Both the position numbers and the translations under genes were made by a program. From Siphonodentalium dalli (taxonomy: Eukaryota > Mollusca > Scaphopoda > Gadilida > Siphonodentaliidae), in the NCBI GenBank assembly GCA_032622095.1, contig CP136061.1, forward strand, positions 254,089,582 to 254,153,581: 64,000 bases of DNA, written 5' to 3'. Below the pieces are notes generated by a model. That model was not told the DNA's origin and searched no databases. It worked only from the letters and a program-made list of their open reading frames with translations. Positions 13,441-28,670 of this stretch are shown piece by piece; within the stretch, counting starts at the first letter, position 1, and each line of letters begins with the position of its first letter.

Positions 13441-16147
13441 CACCGGAGTATAGACTCATGGCATGATATACGCCAGAGTATAGATTCATGGCATGATATA
13501 CGCCAGGGTATAGACTCATGGCATGATATACGCCAGAGTATAGACTCATGGCATGATACACACCGGAGTATAGATTCATGGCATGATATACGCCAGAGTA
13601 TAGATTCATGGCATGATATACGCCAGAGTATAGACTCATGGCATGATATACGCCAGAGTACAGATTCATGGTATGATATACGCCAGAGTATAGACTCATG
13701 GCATGATATACGCCAGAGTATAGACTCATGGCATGATATACGCCAGAGTATAGACTCATGGCATGATATACGCCAGAGTATAGACTCATGACATGATATA
13801 TGCCAGAGTATAGACTCATGGCATGATATACGCCAGAGTATAGATTCATGGCATGATATACGCCAGAGTATAGATTCATGGCATGATATACACCAGAGTA
13901 TAGATTCATGACATGATATACGCCAGAGTATAGATTCATGGCATGATATACGCCAGAGTATAGATTCATGGCATGATATACGCCAGAGTATAGATTCATG
14001 ACATGATATACGCCAGTGTATAGATTCATGACATGATATACGCCAGAGTATAGATTCATGGCATGATATACGCCAGAGTATAGATTCATGGTATGATATA
14101 CGCCAGAGTATAGATTCATGGTATGATATATGCCAGAGTATAGACTCATGGCATGATATACGCCAGAGTATAGATTCATCGCATGATATACGCCAGAGTA
14201 TAGATTCATGGCATGATATACACCAGAGTATAGATTCATGACATGATATACGCCAGAGTATAGACTCATGGCATGATATACGCCAGAGTATAGATTCATG
14301 GCATGATATACGCCAGAGTATAGATTCATGGCATGATATACGCCAGAGTATAGATTCATGGTATGACATACACCGGAGTATAGACTCATGGCATGATATA
14401 CGCCAGAGTATAGATTCATGGCATGATATACGCCAGGGTATAGACTCATGGCATGATATACGCCAGAGTATAGACTCATGGCATGATACACACCGGAGTA
14501 TAGATTCATGGCATGATATACGCCAGAGTATAGATTCGTGGCATGATATACGCCAGAGTATAGACTCATGGCATGATATACGCCAGAGTATAGATTCATG
14601 GTATGATATACGCCAGAGTATAGACTCATGGCATGATATACGCCAGAGTATAGACTCATGGCATGATATACGCCAGAGTATAGACTCATGGCATGATATA
14701 CGCCAGAGTATAGACTCATGACATGATATATGCCAGAGTATAGACTCATGGCATGATATACGCCAGAGTATAGATTCATGGCATGATATACGCCAGAGTA
14801 TAGATTCATGGCATGATATACACCAGAGTATAGATTCATGACATGATATACGCCAGAGTATAGATTCATGGCATGATATACGCCAGAGTATAGATTCATG
14901 GCATGATATACGCCAGAGTATAGATTCATGACATGATATACGCCAGTGTATAGATTCATGACATGATATACGCCAGAGTATAGATTCATGGCATGATATA
15001 CGCCAGAGTATAGATTCATGGTATGATATACGCCAGAGTATAGATTCATGGTATGATATATGCCAGAGTATAGACTCATGGCATGATATACGCCAGAGTA
15101 TAGATTCATCGCATGATATACGCCAGAGTATAGATTCATGGCATGATATACACCAGAGTATAGATTCATGACATGATATACGCCAGAGTATAGACTCATG
15201 GCATGATATACGCCAGAGTATAGATTCATGGCATGATATACGCCAGAGTATAGATTCATGGCATGATATACGCCAGAGTATAGATTCATGGTATGACATA
15301 CACCGGAGTATAGACTCATGGCATGATATACGCCAGAGTATAGATTCATGGCATGATATACGCCAGGGTATAGACTCATGGCATGATATACGCCAGAGTA
15401 TAGACTCATGGCATGATACACACCGGAGTATAGATTCATGGCATGATATACGCCAGAGTATAGATTCATGGCATGATATACGCCAGAGTATAGACTCATG
15501 GCATGATATACGCCAGAGTATAGATTCATGGTATGATATACGCCAGAGTATAGACTCATGGCATGATATACGCCAGAGTATAGACTCATGGCATGATATA
15601 CGCCAGAGTATAGACTCATGGCATGATATACGCCAGAGTATAGACTCATGACATGATATATGCCAGAGTATAGACTCATGGCATGATATACGCCAGAGTA
15701 TAGATTCATGGCATGATATACGCCAGAGTATAGATTCATGGCATGATATACACCAGAGTATAGATTCATGACATGATATACGCCAGAGTATAGATTCATG
15801 GCATGATATACGCCAGAGTATAGATTCATGGCATGATATACGCCAGAGTATAGATTCATGACATGATATACGCCAGTGTATAGATTCATGACATGATATA
15901 CGCCAGAGTATAGATTCATGGCATGATATACGCCAGAGTATAGATTCATGGTATGATATACGCCAGAGTATAGATTCATGGTATGATATATGCCAGAGTA
16001 TAGACTCATGGCATGATATACGCCAGAGTATAGATTCATCGCATGATATACGCCAGAGTATAGATTCATGGCATGATATACACCAGAGTATAGATTCATG
16101 ACATGATATACGCCAGAGTATAGACTCATGGCATGATATACGCCAGA
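13441..16147. repeat. 930-bp higher-order repeat, three tandem copies
   Basis: The landmark GTATGACATACACC falls at 13431, 14361 and 15291, exactly 930 bp (31 monomers) apart. The copies are 13441-14370, 14371-15300 and 15301 to about 16147. The third departs where the CCAGACT cassette edge appears. Private changes are very few: T to C at 13661 in copy 1 and A to G near 14538 in copy 2. Such near-identity points to recent amplification or gene-conversion-like homogenisation, or to an assembler repeating a collapsed unit. Confidence 0.92.
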
Positions 16148-16612
16148 CTATAGATTCATGGCATGATATACGCCAGAGTATAGATTCATGGCATGATATA
16201 CACCAGAGTATAGATTCATGACATGATATACGCCAGAGTATAGATTCATGGCATGATATACGCCAGAGTATAGATTCATGGCATGATATACGCCAGAGTA
16301 TAGATTCATGACATGATATACGCCAGAGTATAGATTCATGACATGATATACGCCAGAGTATAGATTCATGGCATGATATACGCCAGAGTATAGATTCATG
16401 GTATGATATACGCCAGAGTATAGATTCATGGTATGATATATGCCAGAGTATAGATTCATGGCATGATATACGCCAGAGTATAGACTCATGACATGATATA
16501 CGCCAGAGTATAGATTCATGGCATGATATACGCCCGAGTATAGATTCATGGTATGATATACGCCAGAGTATAGATTCATGGCATGATATACGCCAGAGTA
16601 TAGATTCATGAC
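16143..16612. repeat. 470-bp cassette, copy 1
   Basis: Bounded on the left by a CCAGACT monomer (position 13 G to C) and on the right by ATGCTATACACCGG. The variant order inside, read through the minus-strand frame, is the same as in the copy at 31591. This is the only copy inside the left domain. Confidence 0.85.
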
Positions 16613-19011
16613 ATGCTATACACCGGAGTATAGATTCATGGTATGATATACGCCAGAGTATAGATTCATGACATGATATACGCCAGAGTATAGATTCATG
16701 GCATGATATACGCCAGAGTATAGATTCATGGTATGATATACGCCAGAGTATAGATTCATGGCATGATATACGCCAGAGTATAGATTCATGGCATGATATA
16801 CGCCAGACTATAGATTCATGGCATGATATACGCCAGAGTATAGATTCATGGCATGATATACGCCAGAGTATAGATTCATGGCATGATATACGCCAGAGTA
16901 TAGATTCATGACATGATATACGCCAGAGTATAGATTCATGGTATGATATACGCCAGAGTATAGATTCATGGTATGGTATACGCCAGAGTATAGATTCATG
17001 GCATGATATACGCCAGAGTATAGATTCATGGCATGATATACGCCAGAGTATAGATTCATGGCATGATATACGCCAGAGTATAGATTCATGACATGATATA
17101 CGCCAGAGTATAGATTCATGGTATGATATACGCCAGAGTATAGATTCATGGTATGATATACGCCAGAGTATAGATTCATGGCATGATATACGCCAGAGTA
17201 TAGACTCATGACATGATATACACCAGAGTATAGATTCATGGCATGATATACGCCCGAGTATAGATTCATGGTATGATATACGCCAGAGTATAGATTCATG
17301 GCATGATATACGCCAGAGTATAGATTCATGGCATGATATACGCCAGAGTATAGATTCATGACATGATATACGCCAGAGTATAGATTCATGACATGATATA
17401 CGCCAGAGTATAGATTCATGGTATGATATACGCCAGAGTATAGATTCATGGTATGATATACGCCAGAGTATAGATTCATGGTATGATATATGCCAGAGTA
17501 TAGATTCATGGCATGATATACGCCAGAGTATAGACTCATGACATGATATACGCCAGAGTATAGATTCATGGCATGATATACGCCAGAGTATAGACTCATG
17601 GCATGATATACGCCAGAGTATAGATTCATGGTATGATATACGCCAGAGTATAGATTCATGGCATGATATACGCCAGAGTATAGACTCATGGCATGATATA
17701 CGCCAGAGTATAGATTCATGGTATGACATACACCGGAGTATAGACTCATGGCATGATATACGCCAGAGTATAGATTCATGGCATGATATACGCCAGTTTA
17801 TAGACTCATGGCATGATATACGCCAGAGTATAGACTCATGGCATGATACACACCGGAGTATAGATTCATGGCATGATATACGCCAGAGTATAGATTCATG
17901 GCATGATATACGCCAGAGTATAGACTCATGGCATGATATACGCCAGAGTATAGATTCATGGTATGATATCCGCCAGAGTATAGATTCATGGCATGATATA
18001 CGCCAGAGTATAGACTCATGGCATGATATACGCCAGAGTATAGATTCATGGTATGATATACGCCAGAGTATAGACTCATGGCATGATATACGCCAGAGTA
18101 TAGACTCATGGCATGATATACGCCAGAGTATAGACTCATGGCATGATATACGCCAGAGTATAGACTCATGACATGATATATGCCAGAGTATAGACTCATG
18201 GCATGATATACGCCAGAGTATAGATTCATGGCATGATATACGCCAGAGTATAGATTCATGGCATGATATACACCAGAGTATAGATTCATGACATGATATA
18301 CGCCAGAGTATAGATTCATGGCATGATATACGCCAGAGTATAGATTCATGGCATGATATACGCCAGAGTATAGATTCATGACATGATATACGCCAGTGTA
18401 TAGATTCATGACATGATATACGCCAGAGTATAGATTCATGGCATGATATACGCCAGAGTATAGATTCATGGTATGATATACGCCAGAGTATAGATTCATG
18501 GTATGATATATGCCAGAGTATAGATTCATGGCATGATATACGCCAGAGTATAGACTCATGACATGATATACGCCAGAGTATAGATTCATGGCATGATATA
18601 CGCCCGAGTATAGATTCATGGTATGATATACGCCAGAGTATAGATTCATGGCATGATATACGCCCGAGTATAGATTCATGGTATGATATACACCAGAGTA
18701 TAGATTCATGGCATCATATACGCCAGAGTATAGATTCATGACATGATATACACCGGAGTATAGATTCATGGTATGATATACGCCAGAGTATAGATTCATG
18801 ACATCATATACGCCAGAGTATAGATTCATGGCATGATATACGCCAGAGTATAGATTCATGGCATGATATACGCCAGAGTATAGATTCATGACATGATATA
18901 CGCCAGTGTATAGATTCATGACATGATATACGCCAGAGTATAGATTCATGGCATGATATACGCCAGAGTATAGATTCATGGCATGATATACGCCAGAGTA
19001 TAGATTCATGG

Positions 19012-21860
19012 CTTATATACGCCAGAGTATAGATTCATGGCATGATATACGCCAGAGTATAGATTCATGGCATGATATACGCCAGAGTATTGATTCATGG
19101 CATGATATACGCCAGAGTATAGATTCATGACATGATATACGCCAGAGTATAGATTCATTGTATGATATACGCCAGAGTATAGATTCATGGTATGATATAC
19201 GCCAGAGTATAGATTCATGGCATGATATACGCCAGAGTATAGACTCATGACATGATATACACCAGAGTATAGATTCATGGCATGATATACGCCCGAGTAT
19301 AGATTCATGGTATGATATACGCCAGAGTATAGATTCATGGCATGATATACGCCAGAGTATAGATTCATGACATGATATACACCGGAGTATAGATTCATGG
19401 TATGATATACCCCAGAGTATAGATTCATGACATGATATACGCCAGAGTATAGATTCATGGCATGATATACGCCAGAGTATAGATTCATGGCATGATATAC
19501 GCCAGAGTATATATTCATGGCATGATATACGCCAGAGTATAGATTCATGGCGTGATATACGCCAGAGTATAGATTCATGGTATGATATACGCCAGAGTAT
19601 AGATTCATGGCATGATATACGCCAGAGTATAGATTCATGGCATGATATACGCCAGAGTATAGATTCATGGTATGATATACGCCAGAGTATAGACTCCTGG
19701 TATGATATACACCGGAGTATAGATTCATGGCATGATATACGCCAGAGTATAGATTCATGGCATGATATACGCCAGAGTATAGACTCATGGCATGATATAC
19801 GCCAGAGTATAGATTCATGGCATGATATACGCCAGAGTATAGACTCATGGCATGATATACGCCAGAGTATAGATTCATGGTATGATATACGCCAGAGTAT
19901 AGATTCATGGCATGATATACGCCAGAGTATAGACTCATGGCATGATATACGCCAGAGTATAGATTCATGGTATGACATACACCGGAGTATAGACTCATGG
20001 CATGATATACGCCAGAGTATAGATTCATGGCATGATATACGCCAGGGTATAGACTCATGGCATGATATACGCCAGAGTATAGACTCATGGCATGATACAC
20101 ACCGGAGTATAGATTCATGGCATGATATACGCCAGAGTATAGATTCATGGCATGATATACGCCAGAGTATAGACTCATGGCATGATATACGCCAGAGTAT
20201 AGATTCATGGTATGATATCCGCCAGAGTATAGATTCATGGCATGATATACGCCAGAGTATAGACTCATGGCATGATATACGCCAGAGTATAGATTCATGG
20301 TATGATATACGCCAGAGTATAGACTCATGGCATGATATACGCCAGAGTATAGACTCATGGCATGATATACGCCAGAGTATAGACTCATGGCATGATATAC
20401 GCCAGAGTATAGACTCATGACATGATATATGCCAGAGTATAGACTCATGGCATGATATACGCCAGAGTATAGATTCATGGCATGATATACGCCAGAGTAT
20501 AGATTCATGGCATGATATACACCAGAGTATAGATTCATGACATGATATACGCCAGAGTATAGATTCATGGCATGATATACGCCAGAGTATAGATTCATGG
20601 CATGATATACGCCAGAGTATAGATTCATGGCATGATATACGCCAGAGTATAGATTCATGACATGATATACGCCAGTGTATAGATTCATGACATGATATAC
20701 GCCAGAGTATAGATTCATGGCATGATATACGCCAGAGTATAGATTCATGGTATGATATACGCCAGAGTATAGATTCATGGTATGATATATGCCAGAGTAT
20801 AGACTCATGGCATGATATACGCCAGAGTATAGATTCATCGCATGATATACGCCAGAGTATAGATTCATGGCATGATATACCCCAGAGTATAGATTCATGA
20901 CATGATATACGCCAGAGTATAGACTCATGGCATGATATACGCCAGAGTATAGATTCATGGCATGATATACGCCAGAGTATAGATTCATGGCATGATATAC
21001 GCCAGAGTATAGACTCATGACATGATATATGCCAGAGTATAGACTCATGGCATGATATACGCCAGAGTATAGATTCATGGCATGATATACGCCAGAGTAT
21101 AGATTCATGGCATGATATACACCAGAGTATAGATTCATGACATGATATACGCCAGAGTATAGATTCATGGCATGATATACGCCAGAGTATAGATTCATGG
21201 CATGATATACGCCAGAGTATAGATTCATGACATGATATACGCCAGTGTATAGATTCATGACATGATATACGCCAGAGTATAGATTCATGGCATGATATAC
21301 GCCAAAGTATAGATTCATGGTATGATATACGCCAGAGTATAGATTCATGGTATGATATATGCCAGAGTATAGATTCATGGCATGATATACGCCAGAGTAT
21401 AGACTCATGACATGATATACGCCAGAGTATAGATTCATGGCATGATATACGCCCGAGTATAGATTCATGGTATGATATACGCCAGAGTATAGATTCATGG
21501 CATGATATACGCCCGAGTATAGATTCATGGTATGATATACACCAGAGTATAGATTCATGGCATCATATACGCCAGAGTATAGATTCATGACATGATATAC
21601 ACCGGAGTATAGATTCATGGTATGATATACGCCAGAGTATAGATTCATGACATCATATACGCCAGAGTATAGATTCATGGCATGATATACGCCAGAGTAT
21701 AGATTCATGGCATGATATACGCCAGAGTATAGATTCATGACATGATATACGCCAGTGTATAGATTCATGACATGATATACGCCAGAGTATAGATTCATGG
21801 CATGATATACGCCAGAGTATAGATTCATGGCATGATATACGCCAGAGTATAGATTCATGG
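19012..21860. repeat. 2,849-bp junction-bounded unit (95 monomers)
   Basis: A duplicate of 9594-12472 with one monomer fewer. The left part of the duplication continues upstream to about 17560, so the duplicated block covers about 4.3 kb. It starts and ends at a 29-bp monomer like its relatives. Confidence 0.9.
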
Positions 21861-23630
21861 CTTATATACGCCAGAGTATAGATTCATGGCATGATATACG
21901 CCAGAGTATAGATTCATGGCATGATATACGCCAGAGTATTGATTCATGGCATGATATACGCCAGAGTATAGATTCATGACATGATATACGCCAGAGTATA
22001 GATTCATTGTATGATATACGCCAGAGTATAGATTCATGGTATGATATACGCCAGAGTATAGATTCATGGCATGATATACGCCAGAGTATAGACTCATGAC
22101 ATGATATACACCAGAGTATAGATTCATGGCATGATATACGCCCGAGTATAGATTCATGGTATGATATACGCCAGAGTATAGATTCATGGCATGATATACG
22201 CCAGAGTATAGATTCATGACATGATATACACCGGAGTATAGATTCATGGTATGATATACCCCAGAGTATAGATTCATGACATGATATACGCCAGAGTATA
22301 GATTCATGGCATGATATACGCCAGAGTATAGATTCATGGCATGATATACGCCAGAGTATATATTCATGGCATGATATACGCCAGAGTATAGATTCATGGC
22401 GTGATATACGCCAGAGTATAGATTCATGGTATGATATACGCCAGAGTATAGATTCATGGCATGATATACGCCAGAGTATAGATTCATGGCATGATATACG
22501 CCAGAGTATAGATTCATGGTATGATATACGCCAGAGTATAGACTCCTGGTATGATATACACCGGAGTATAGATTCATGGCATGATATACGCCAGAGTATA
22601 GATTCATGGCATGATATACGCCAGAGTATAGACTCATGGCATGATATACGCCAGAGTATAGATTCATGGCATGATATACGCCAGAGTATAGACTCATGGC
22701 ATGATATACGCCAGAGTATAGATTCATGGTATGATATACGCCAGAGTATAGATTCATGACATGATATACGCCAGAGTATAGATTCATGGCATGATATACG
22801 CCAGAGTATAGATTCATGGCATGATATACGCCAGAGTATAGATTCATGGCATGATATACGCCAGAGTATAGATTCATGACATGATATACGCCAGAGTATA
22901 GATTCATGGTATGATATACGCCAGAGTATAGATTCATGGTATGGTATACGCCAGAGTATAGATTCATGGCATGATATACGCCAGAGTATAGATTCATGGC
23001 ATGATATACGCCAGAGTATAGATTCATGGCATGATATACGCCAGAGTATAGATTCATGACATGATATACGCCAGAGTATAGATTCATGGTATGATATACG
23101 CCAGAGTATAGATTCATGGTATGATATACGCCAGAGTATAGATTCATGGCATGATATACGCCAGAGTATAGACTCATGACATGATATACACCAGAGTATA
23201 GATTCATGGCATGATATACGCCCGAGTATAGATTCATGGTATGATATACGCCAGAGTATAGATTCATGGCATGATATACGCCAGAGTATAGATTCATGGC
23301 ATGATATACGCCAGAGTATAGATTCATGACATGATATACGCCAGAGTATAGATTCATGACATGATATACGCCAGAGTATAGATTCATGGCATGATATACG
23401 CCAGAGTATAGATTCATGGTATGATATACGCCAGAGTATAGATTCATGGTATGATATATGCCAGAGTATAGATTCATGGCATGATATACGCCAGAGTATA
23501 GACTCATGACATGATATACGCCAGAGTATAGATTCATGGCATGATATACGCCGGAGTATAGATTCATGGTATGATATACGCCAGAGTATAGATTCATGGC
23601 ATGATATACGCCAGAGTATAGATTCATGAC
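21861..23630. repeat. Last junction unit and passage into the right domain
   Basis: Begins with the seventh and last 29-bp monomer. The first 897 bp or so match the post-junction module. Near 22,758 the sequence departs from it and takes up variant-poor monomers like those at about 16.8-17.4 kb, including a GTATGGTATACG monomer near 22,945. It ends at the first right-domain ATGCTATACACCGG monomer of this stretch (23631). Confidence 0.82.
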
Positions 23631-26600
23631 ATGCTATACACCGGAGTATAGATTCATGGTATGATATACGCCAGAGTATAGATTCATGACATGATATACG
23701 CCAGAGTATAGATTCATGGTATGATATACGCCAGAGTATAGACTCATGGCATGATATACGCCAGAGTATAGACTCATGGCATGATATACGCCAGAGTATA
23801 GACTCATGGCATGATATACGCCAGAGTATAGATTCATGGCATGATATACGCCAGAGTATAGATTCATGACATGATATACACCGGAGTATAGATTCATGGT
23901 ATGATATACGCCAGAGTATAGATTCATGACATGATATACGCCAGAGTATAGATTCATGGCATGATATACGCCAGAGTATAGATTCATGGCATGATATACG
24001 CCAGAGTATAGATTCATGGCATGATATACGCCAGAGTATAGATTCATGGCATGATATACGCCAGAGTATAGATTCATGGCATGATATACGCCAGAGTATA
24101 GATTCATGGCATGATATACGCCAGAGTATAAATTCATGGCATGATATACGCCAGAGTATAGATTCATGGTATGATATACGCCAGTGTATAGACTCATGGC
24201 ATGATATACACCGGAGTATAGATTCATGGCATGATATACGCCAGAGTATAGATTCATGACATGATATACGCCAGAGTATAGATTCATGGCATGATATACG
24301 CCAGAGTATAGATTCATGGTATGATATACGCCAGAGTATAGATTCATGGTATGATATATACCGGAGTATAGACTCATGGCATGATATACGCCAGAGTATA
24401 GATTCATGGCATGATATACGCCAGAGTATAGATTCATGGCATGATATACGCCAGGGTATAGACTCATGGCATGATATTCGCCAGAGTATAGACTCATGGC
24501 ATTATATACACCGGAGTATAGATTCATGGCATGATATACGCCAGAGTTTAGACTCATGGCATGATATACGCCAGAGTATAGATTCATGGCATGATATACG
24601 CCAGAGTATAGATTCATGGTATGATGTACGCCAGAGTATAGATTCATGGCATGATATACGCCAGAGTATAGACTCATGGCATGATATACGCCAGAGTATA
24701 GATTCATGGTATGATATACACCGGAGTATAGACTCATGGCATGATATACGCCAGAGTATAGATTCATGGCATGATATACGCCAGGGTATAGACTCATGGC
24801 ATGATATACGCCAGAGTATAGACTCATGGCATGATATACACCGGAGTATAGATTCATGGCATGATATACGCCAGAGTTTAGATTCGTGGCATGATATACG
24901 CCAGAGTATAGACTCATGGCATGATATACGCCAGAGTATAGATTCATGGTATGATATCCGCCAGAGTATAGAATCATGGCATGATATACGCCAGAGTATA
25001 GACTCATGGCATGATATACGCCAGAGTATAGATTCATGGTATGATATACGCCAGAGTATAGACTCATGGCATGATATACGCCAGAGTATAGACTCATGGC
25101 ATGATATACGCCAGAGTATAGATTCATGGTATGATATACGCCCGAGTATAGATTCATGGTATGATATACGCCAGAGTATAGATTCATGGCATGATATACG
25201 CCAGAGTATAGATTCATGACATGATATAGACCGGAGTATAGATTCATGGTATGATATACGCCAGAGTATAGATTCATGACATGATATACGCCAGAGTATA
25301 GATTCATGGCATGATATACGCCAGGGTATAGACTCATGGCATGATATACGCCAGAGTATAGACTCATGGCATGATATACACCGGAGTATAGATTCATGGC
25401 ATGATATACGCCAGAGTATAGATTCATGGCATGATATACACCAGAGTATAGATTCATGGCATGATATACGCCAGAGTATAGATTCATGGTATGATATACG
25501 CCAGAGTATAGATTCATGGTATGATATACACCGGAGTATAGACTCATGGCATGATATACGCCAGAGTATAGATTCATGGCATGATATACGCCAGGGTATA
25601 GACTCATGGCATGATATACGCCAGAGTATAGACTCATGGCATGATATACACCGGAGTATAGACTCATGGCATGATATACGCCAGGGTTTAGATTCATGGC
25701 ATGATATACGCCAGAGTTTAGACTCATGGCATGATATACGCCAGAGTATAGATTCATGGCATGATATACGCCAGAGTATAGATTCATGGTATGATATACG
25801 CCAGAGTATAGATTCATGGCATGATATACGCCAGAGTATAGATTCATGGCATGATATACGCCAGAGTATAGATTCATGGTATGATATACGCCAGAGTATA
25901 GATGCATGGTATGATATACACCGGAGTATAGACTCATGGCATGATATACGCCAGAGTATAGATTCATGGCATGATATACGCCAGGGTATAGACTCATGGC
26001 ATGATATACGCCAGAGTATAGACTCATGGCATGATATACACCGGAGTATAGATTCATGGCATGATATACGCCAGAGTTTAGACTCATGGCATGATATACG
26101 CCAGAGTATAGATTCATGGCATGATATACGCCAGAGTATAGAATCATGGCATGATATACGCCAGAGTATAGACTCATGGCATGATATACGCCAGAGTATA
26201 GATTCATGGTATGATATACGCCAGAGTATAGATTCATGGTATGATATACGCCAGAGTATAGATTCATGGCATGATATACGCCAGAGTATAGATTCATGAC
26301 ATGATATACACCGGAGTATAGATTCATGGTATGATATACGCCAGAGTATAGATTCATGACATGATATACGCCAGAGTATAGATTCATGGCATGATATACG
26401 CCAGAGTATAGATTCATGGCATGATATACGCCAGAGTATAGATTCATGGCATGATATACGCCAGAGTATAGATTCATGGCATGATATACGCCAGCGTATT
26501 GATTCATGGCATGATATACGCCAGAGTATAGATTCATGGCATGATATACGCCAGAGTATAAATTCATGGCATGATATACGCCAGAGTATAGATTCATGGT

Positions 26601-28200
26601 ATGATATACGCCAGTGTATAGACTCATGGCATGATATACACCGGAGTATAGATTCATGGCATGATATACGCCAGAGTATAGATTCATGGCATGATATACG
26701 CCAGAGTTTAGATTCATGGCATGATATACGCCAGAGTATAGATTCATGGTATGATATACGCCAGAGTATAGATTCATGGTATGATATACACCGGAGTATA
26801 GACTCATGGCATGATATACGCCAGAGTATAGATTCATGGCATGATATACGCCAGGGTATAGACTCATGGCATGATATACGCCAGAGTATAGACTCATGGC
26901 ATGATATACACCGGAGTATAGATTCATGGCATGATATACGCCAGAGTTTAGACTCATGGCATGATATACGCCAGAGTATAGATTCTTGGCATGATATACG
27001 CCAGAGTATAGATTCATGGTATGATATACGCCAGAGTATAGATTCATGGCATGATATACGCCAGAGTATAGATTCATGGCATGATATACGCCAGAGTATA
27101 GATTCATGGTATGATATACGCCAGAGTATAGATGCATGGTATGATATACACCGGAGTATAGACTCATGGCATGATATACGCCAGAGTATAGATTCATGGC
27201 ATGATATACGCCAGGGTATAGACTCATGGCATGATATACGCCAGAGTATAGACTCATGGCATGATATACACCGGAGTATAGATTCATGGCATGATATACG
27301 CCAGAGTTTAGACTCATGGCATGATATACGCCAGAGTATAGATTCATGGCATGATATACGCCAGAGTATAGATTCATGGTATGATATACGCCAGAGTATA
27401 GATTCATGGCATGATATACGCCAGAGTATAGATTCATGGCATGATATACGCCAGAGTATAGATTCATGGTATGATATACGCCAGAGTATAGACTCATGGC
27501 ATGATCTACACCGGAGTATAGATTCATGGCATGATATTCGCCAGAGTATAGATTCATGGCATGATATACGCCAGAGTATAGACTCATGGCATGATATACG
27601 CCAGAGTATAGATTCATGGTATGATATACGCCAGAGTATAGATTCATGGCATGATATACGCCAGAGTATAGACTCATGGCATGATATACGCCAGAGTATA
27701 GATTCATGGTATGATATACACCGGAGTATAGACTCATGGCATGATATACGCCAGAGTATAGATTCATGGCATGATACACGCCAGGGTATAGACTCATGGC
27801 ATGATATACGCCAGAGTATAGACTCATGGCATGATATACACCGGAGTATAGATTCATGGCATGATATACGCCAGAGTTTAGATTCATGGCATGATATACG
27901 CCAGAGTATAGACTCATGTCATGATATCCGCCAGAGTATAGATTCATGGTATGATATCCGCCAGAGTATAGATTCATGGCATGATATACGCCAGAGTATA
28001 GACTCATGGCATGATATACGCCAGAGTATAGATTCATGGTATGATATACGCCAGAGTATAGACTCATGGCATGATATACGCCAGAGTATAGACTCATGGC
28101 ATGATATACGCCAGAGTATAGACTCATGGCATGATATACGCCAGAGTATAGACTCCTGACATGATATACGCCAGAGTATAGACTCATGGCATGATATACG
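23631..28200. repeat. 4.57-kb right-domain block, full-length form
   Basis: Begins at ATGCTATACACCGG and runs to the CCAGACT edge at 28201. Landmarks include GTTTAGAC monomers (position 15 A to T), GGCATTATATACACC near 24,501, GATATAGACC near 25,225, GATTCTTGGC at 26981 and CTCCTGAC near 28,155. It is related to 52208-55986, which lacks about 1.08 kb of it. Phase is perfect throughout. Confidence 0.88.
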
Positions 28201-28670
28201 CCAGACTATAGATTCATGGCATGATATACGCCAGAGTATAGATTCATGGCATGATATACACCAGAGTATAGATTCATGACATGATATACGCCAGAGTATA
28301 GATTCATGGCATGATATACGCCAGAGTATAGATTCATGACATGATATACGCCAGAGTATAGATTCATGACATGATATACGCCAGAGTATAGATTCATGAC
28401 ATGATATACGCCAGAGTATAGATTCATGGCATGATATACGCCAGAGTATAGATTCATGGTATGATATACGCCAGAGTATAGATTCATGGTATGATATATG
28501 CCAGAGTATAGATTCATGGCATGATATACGCCAGAGTATAGACTCATGACATGATATACGCCAGAGTATAGATTCATGGCATGATATACGCCCGAGTATA
28601 GATTCATGGTATGATATACGCCAGAGTATAGATTCATGGCATGATATACGCCAGAGTATAGATTCATGAC
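28201..28670. repeat. 470-bp cassette, copy 2
   Basis: Starts at CCAGACT and ends at ATGCTATACACCGG (28671). It has a few more GAC-variant monomers than the 16143 and 31591 copies. Its last 360 bp match the end of the 390-bp short block at 35031. Confidence 0.85.

Larger units (their letters stand above)
12473..19011. repeat. 6,539-bp junction-bounded unit (218 monomers)
   Basis: The longest stretch between two 29-bp monomers. It opens with the post-junction module, contains the 930-bp triplication (13441 to about 16147), then the 470-bp cassette (16143-16612). After a variant-poor stretch it re-enters sequence duplicated from 8142 onwards (about 17560-19011). The right-domain cassette inside a left-domain unit shows that the two domains have exchanged blocks. 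Confidence 0.88.

Noticed and set aside
12474-17729. A minus-strand protein gene of 1,751 residues built of CHESILWRIS
   Set aside because: Same reasons. Its two commonest changes (positions 20 and 26) are silent in this frame, but the other frequent ones (7, 10, 12, 27) all replace residues, so the silent ones can be chance.
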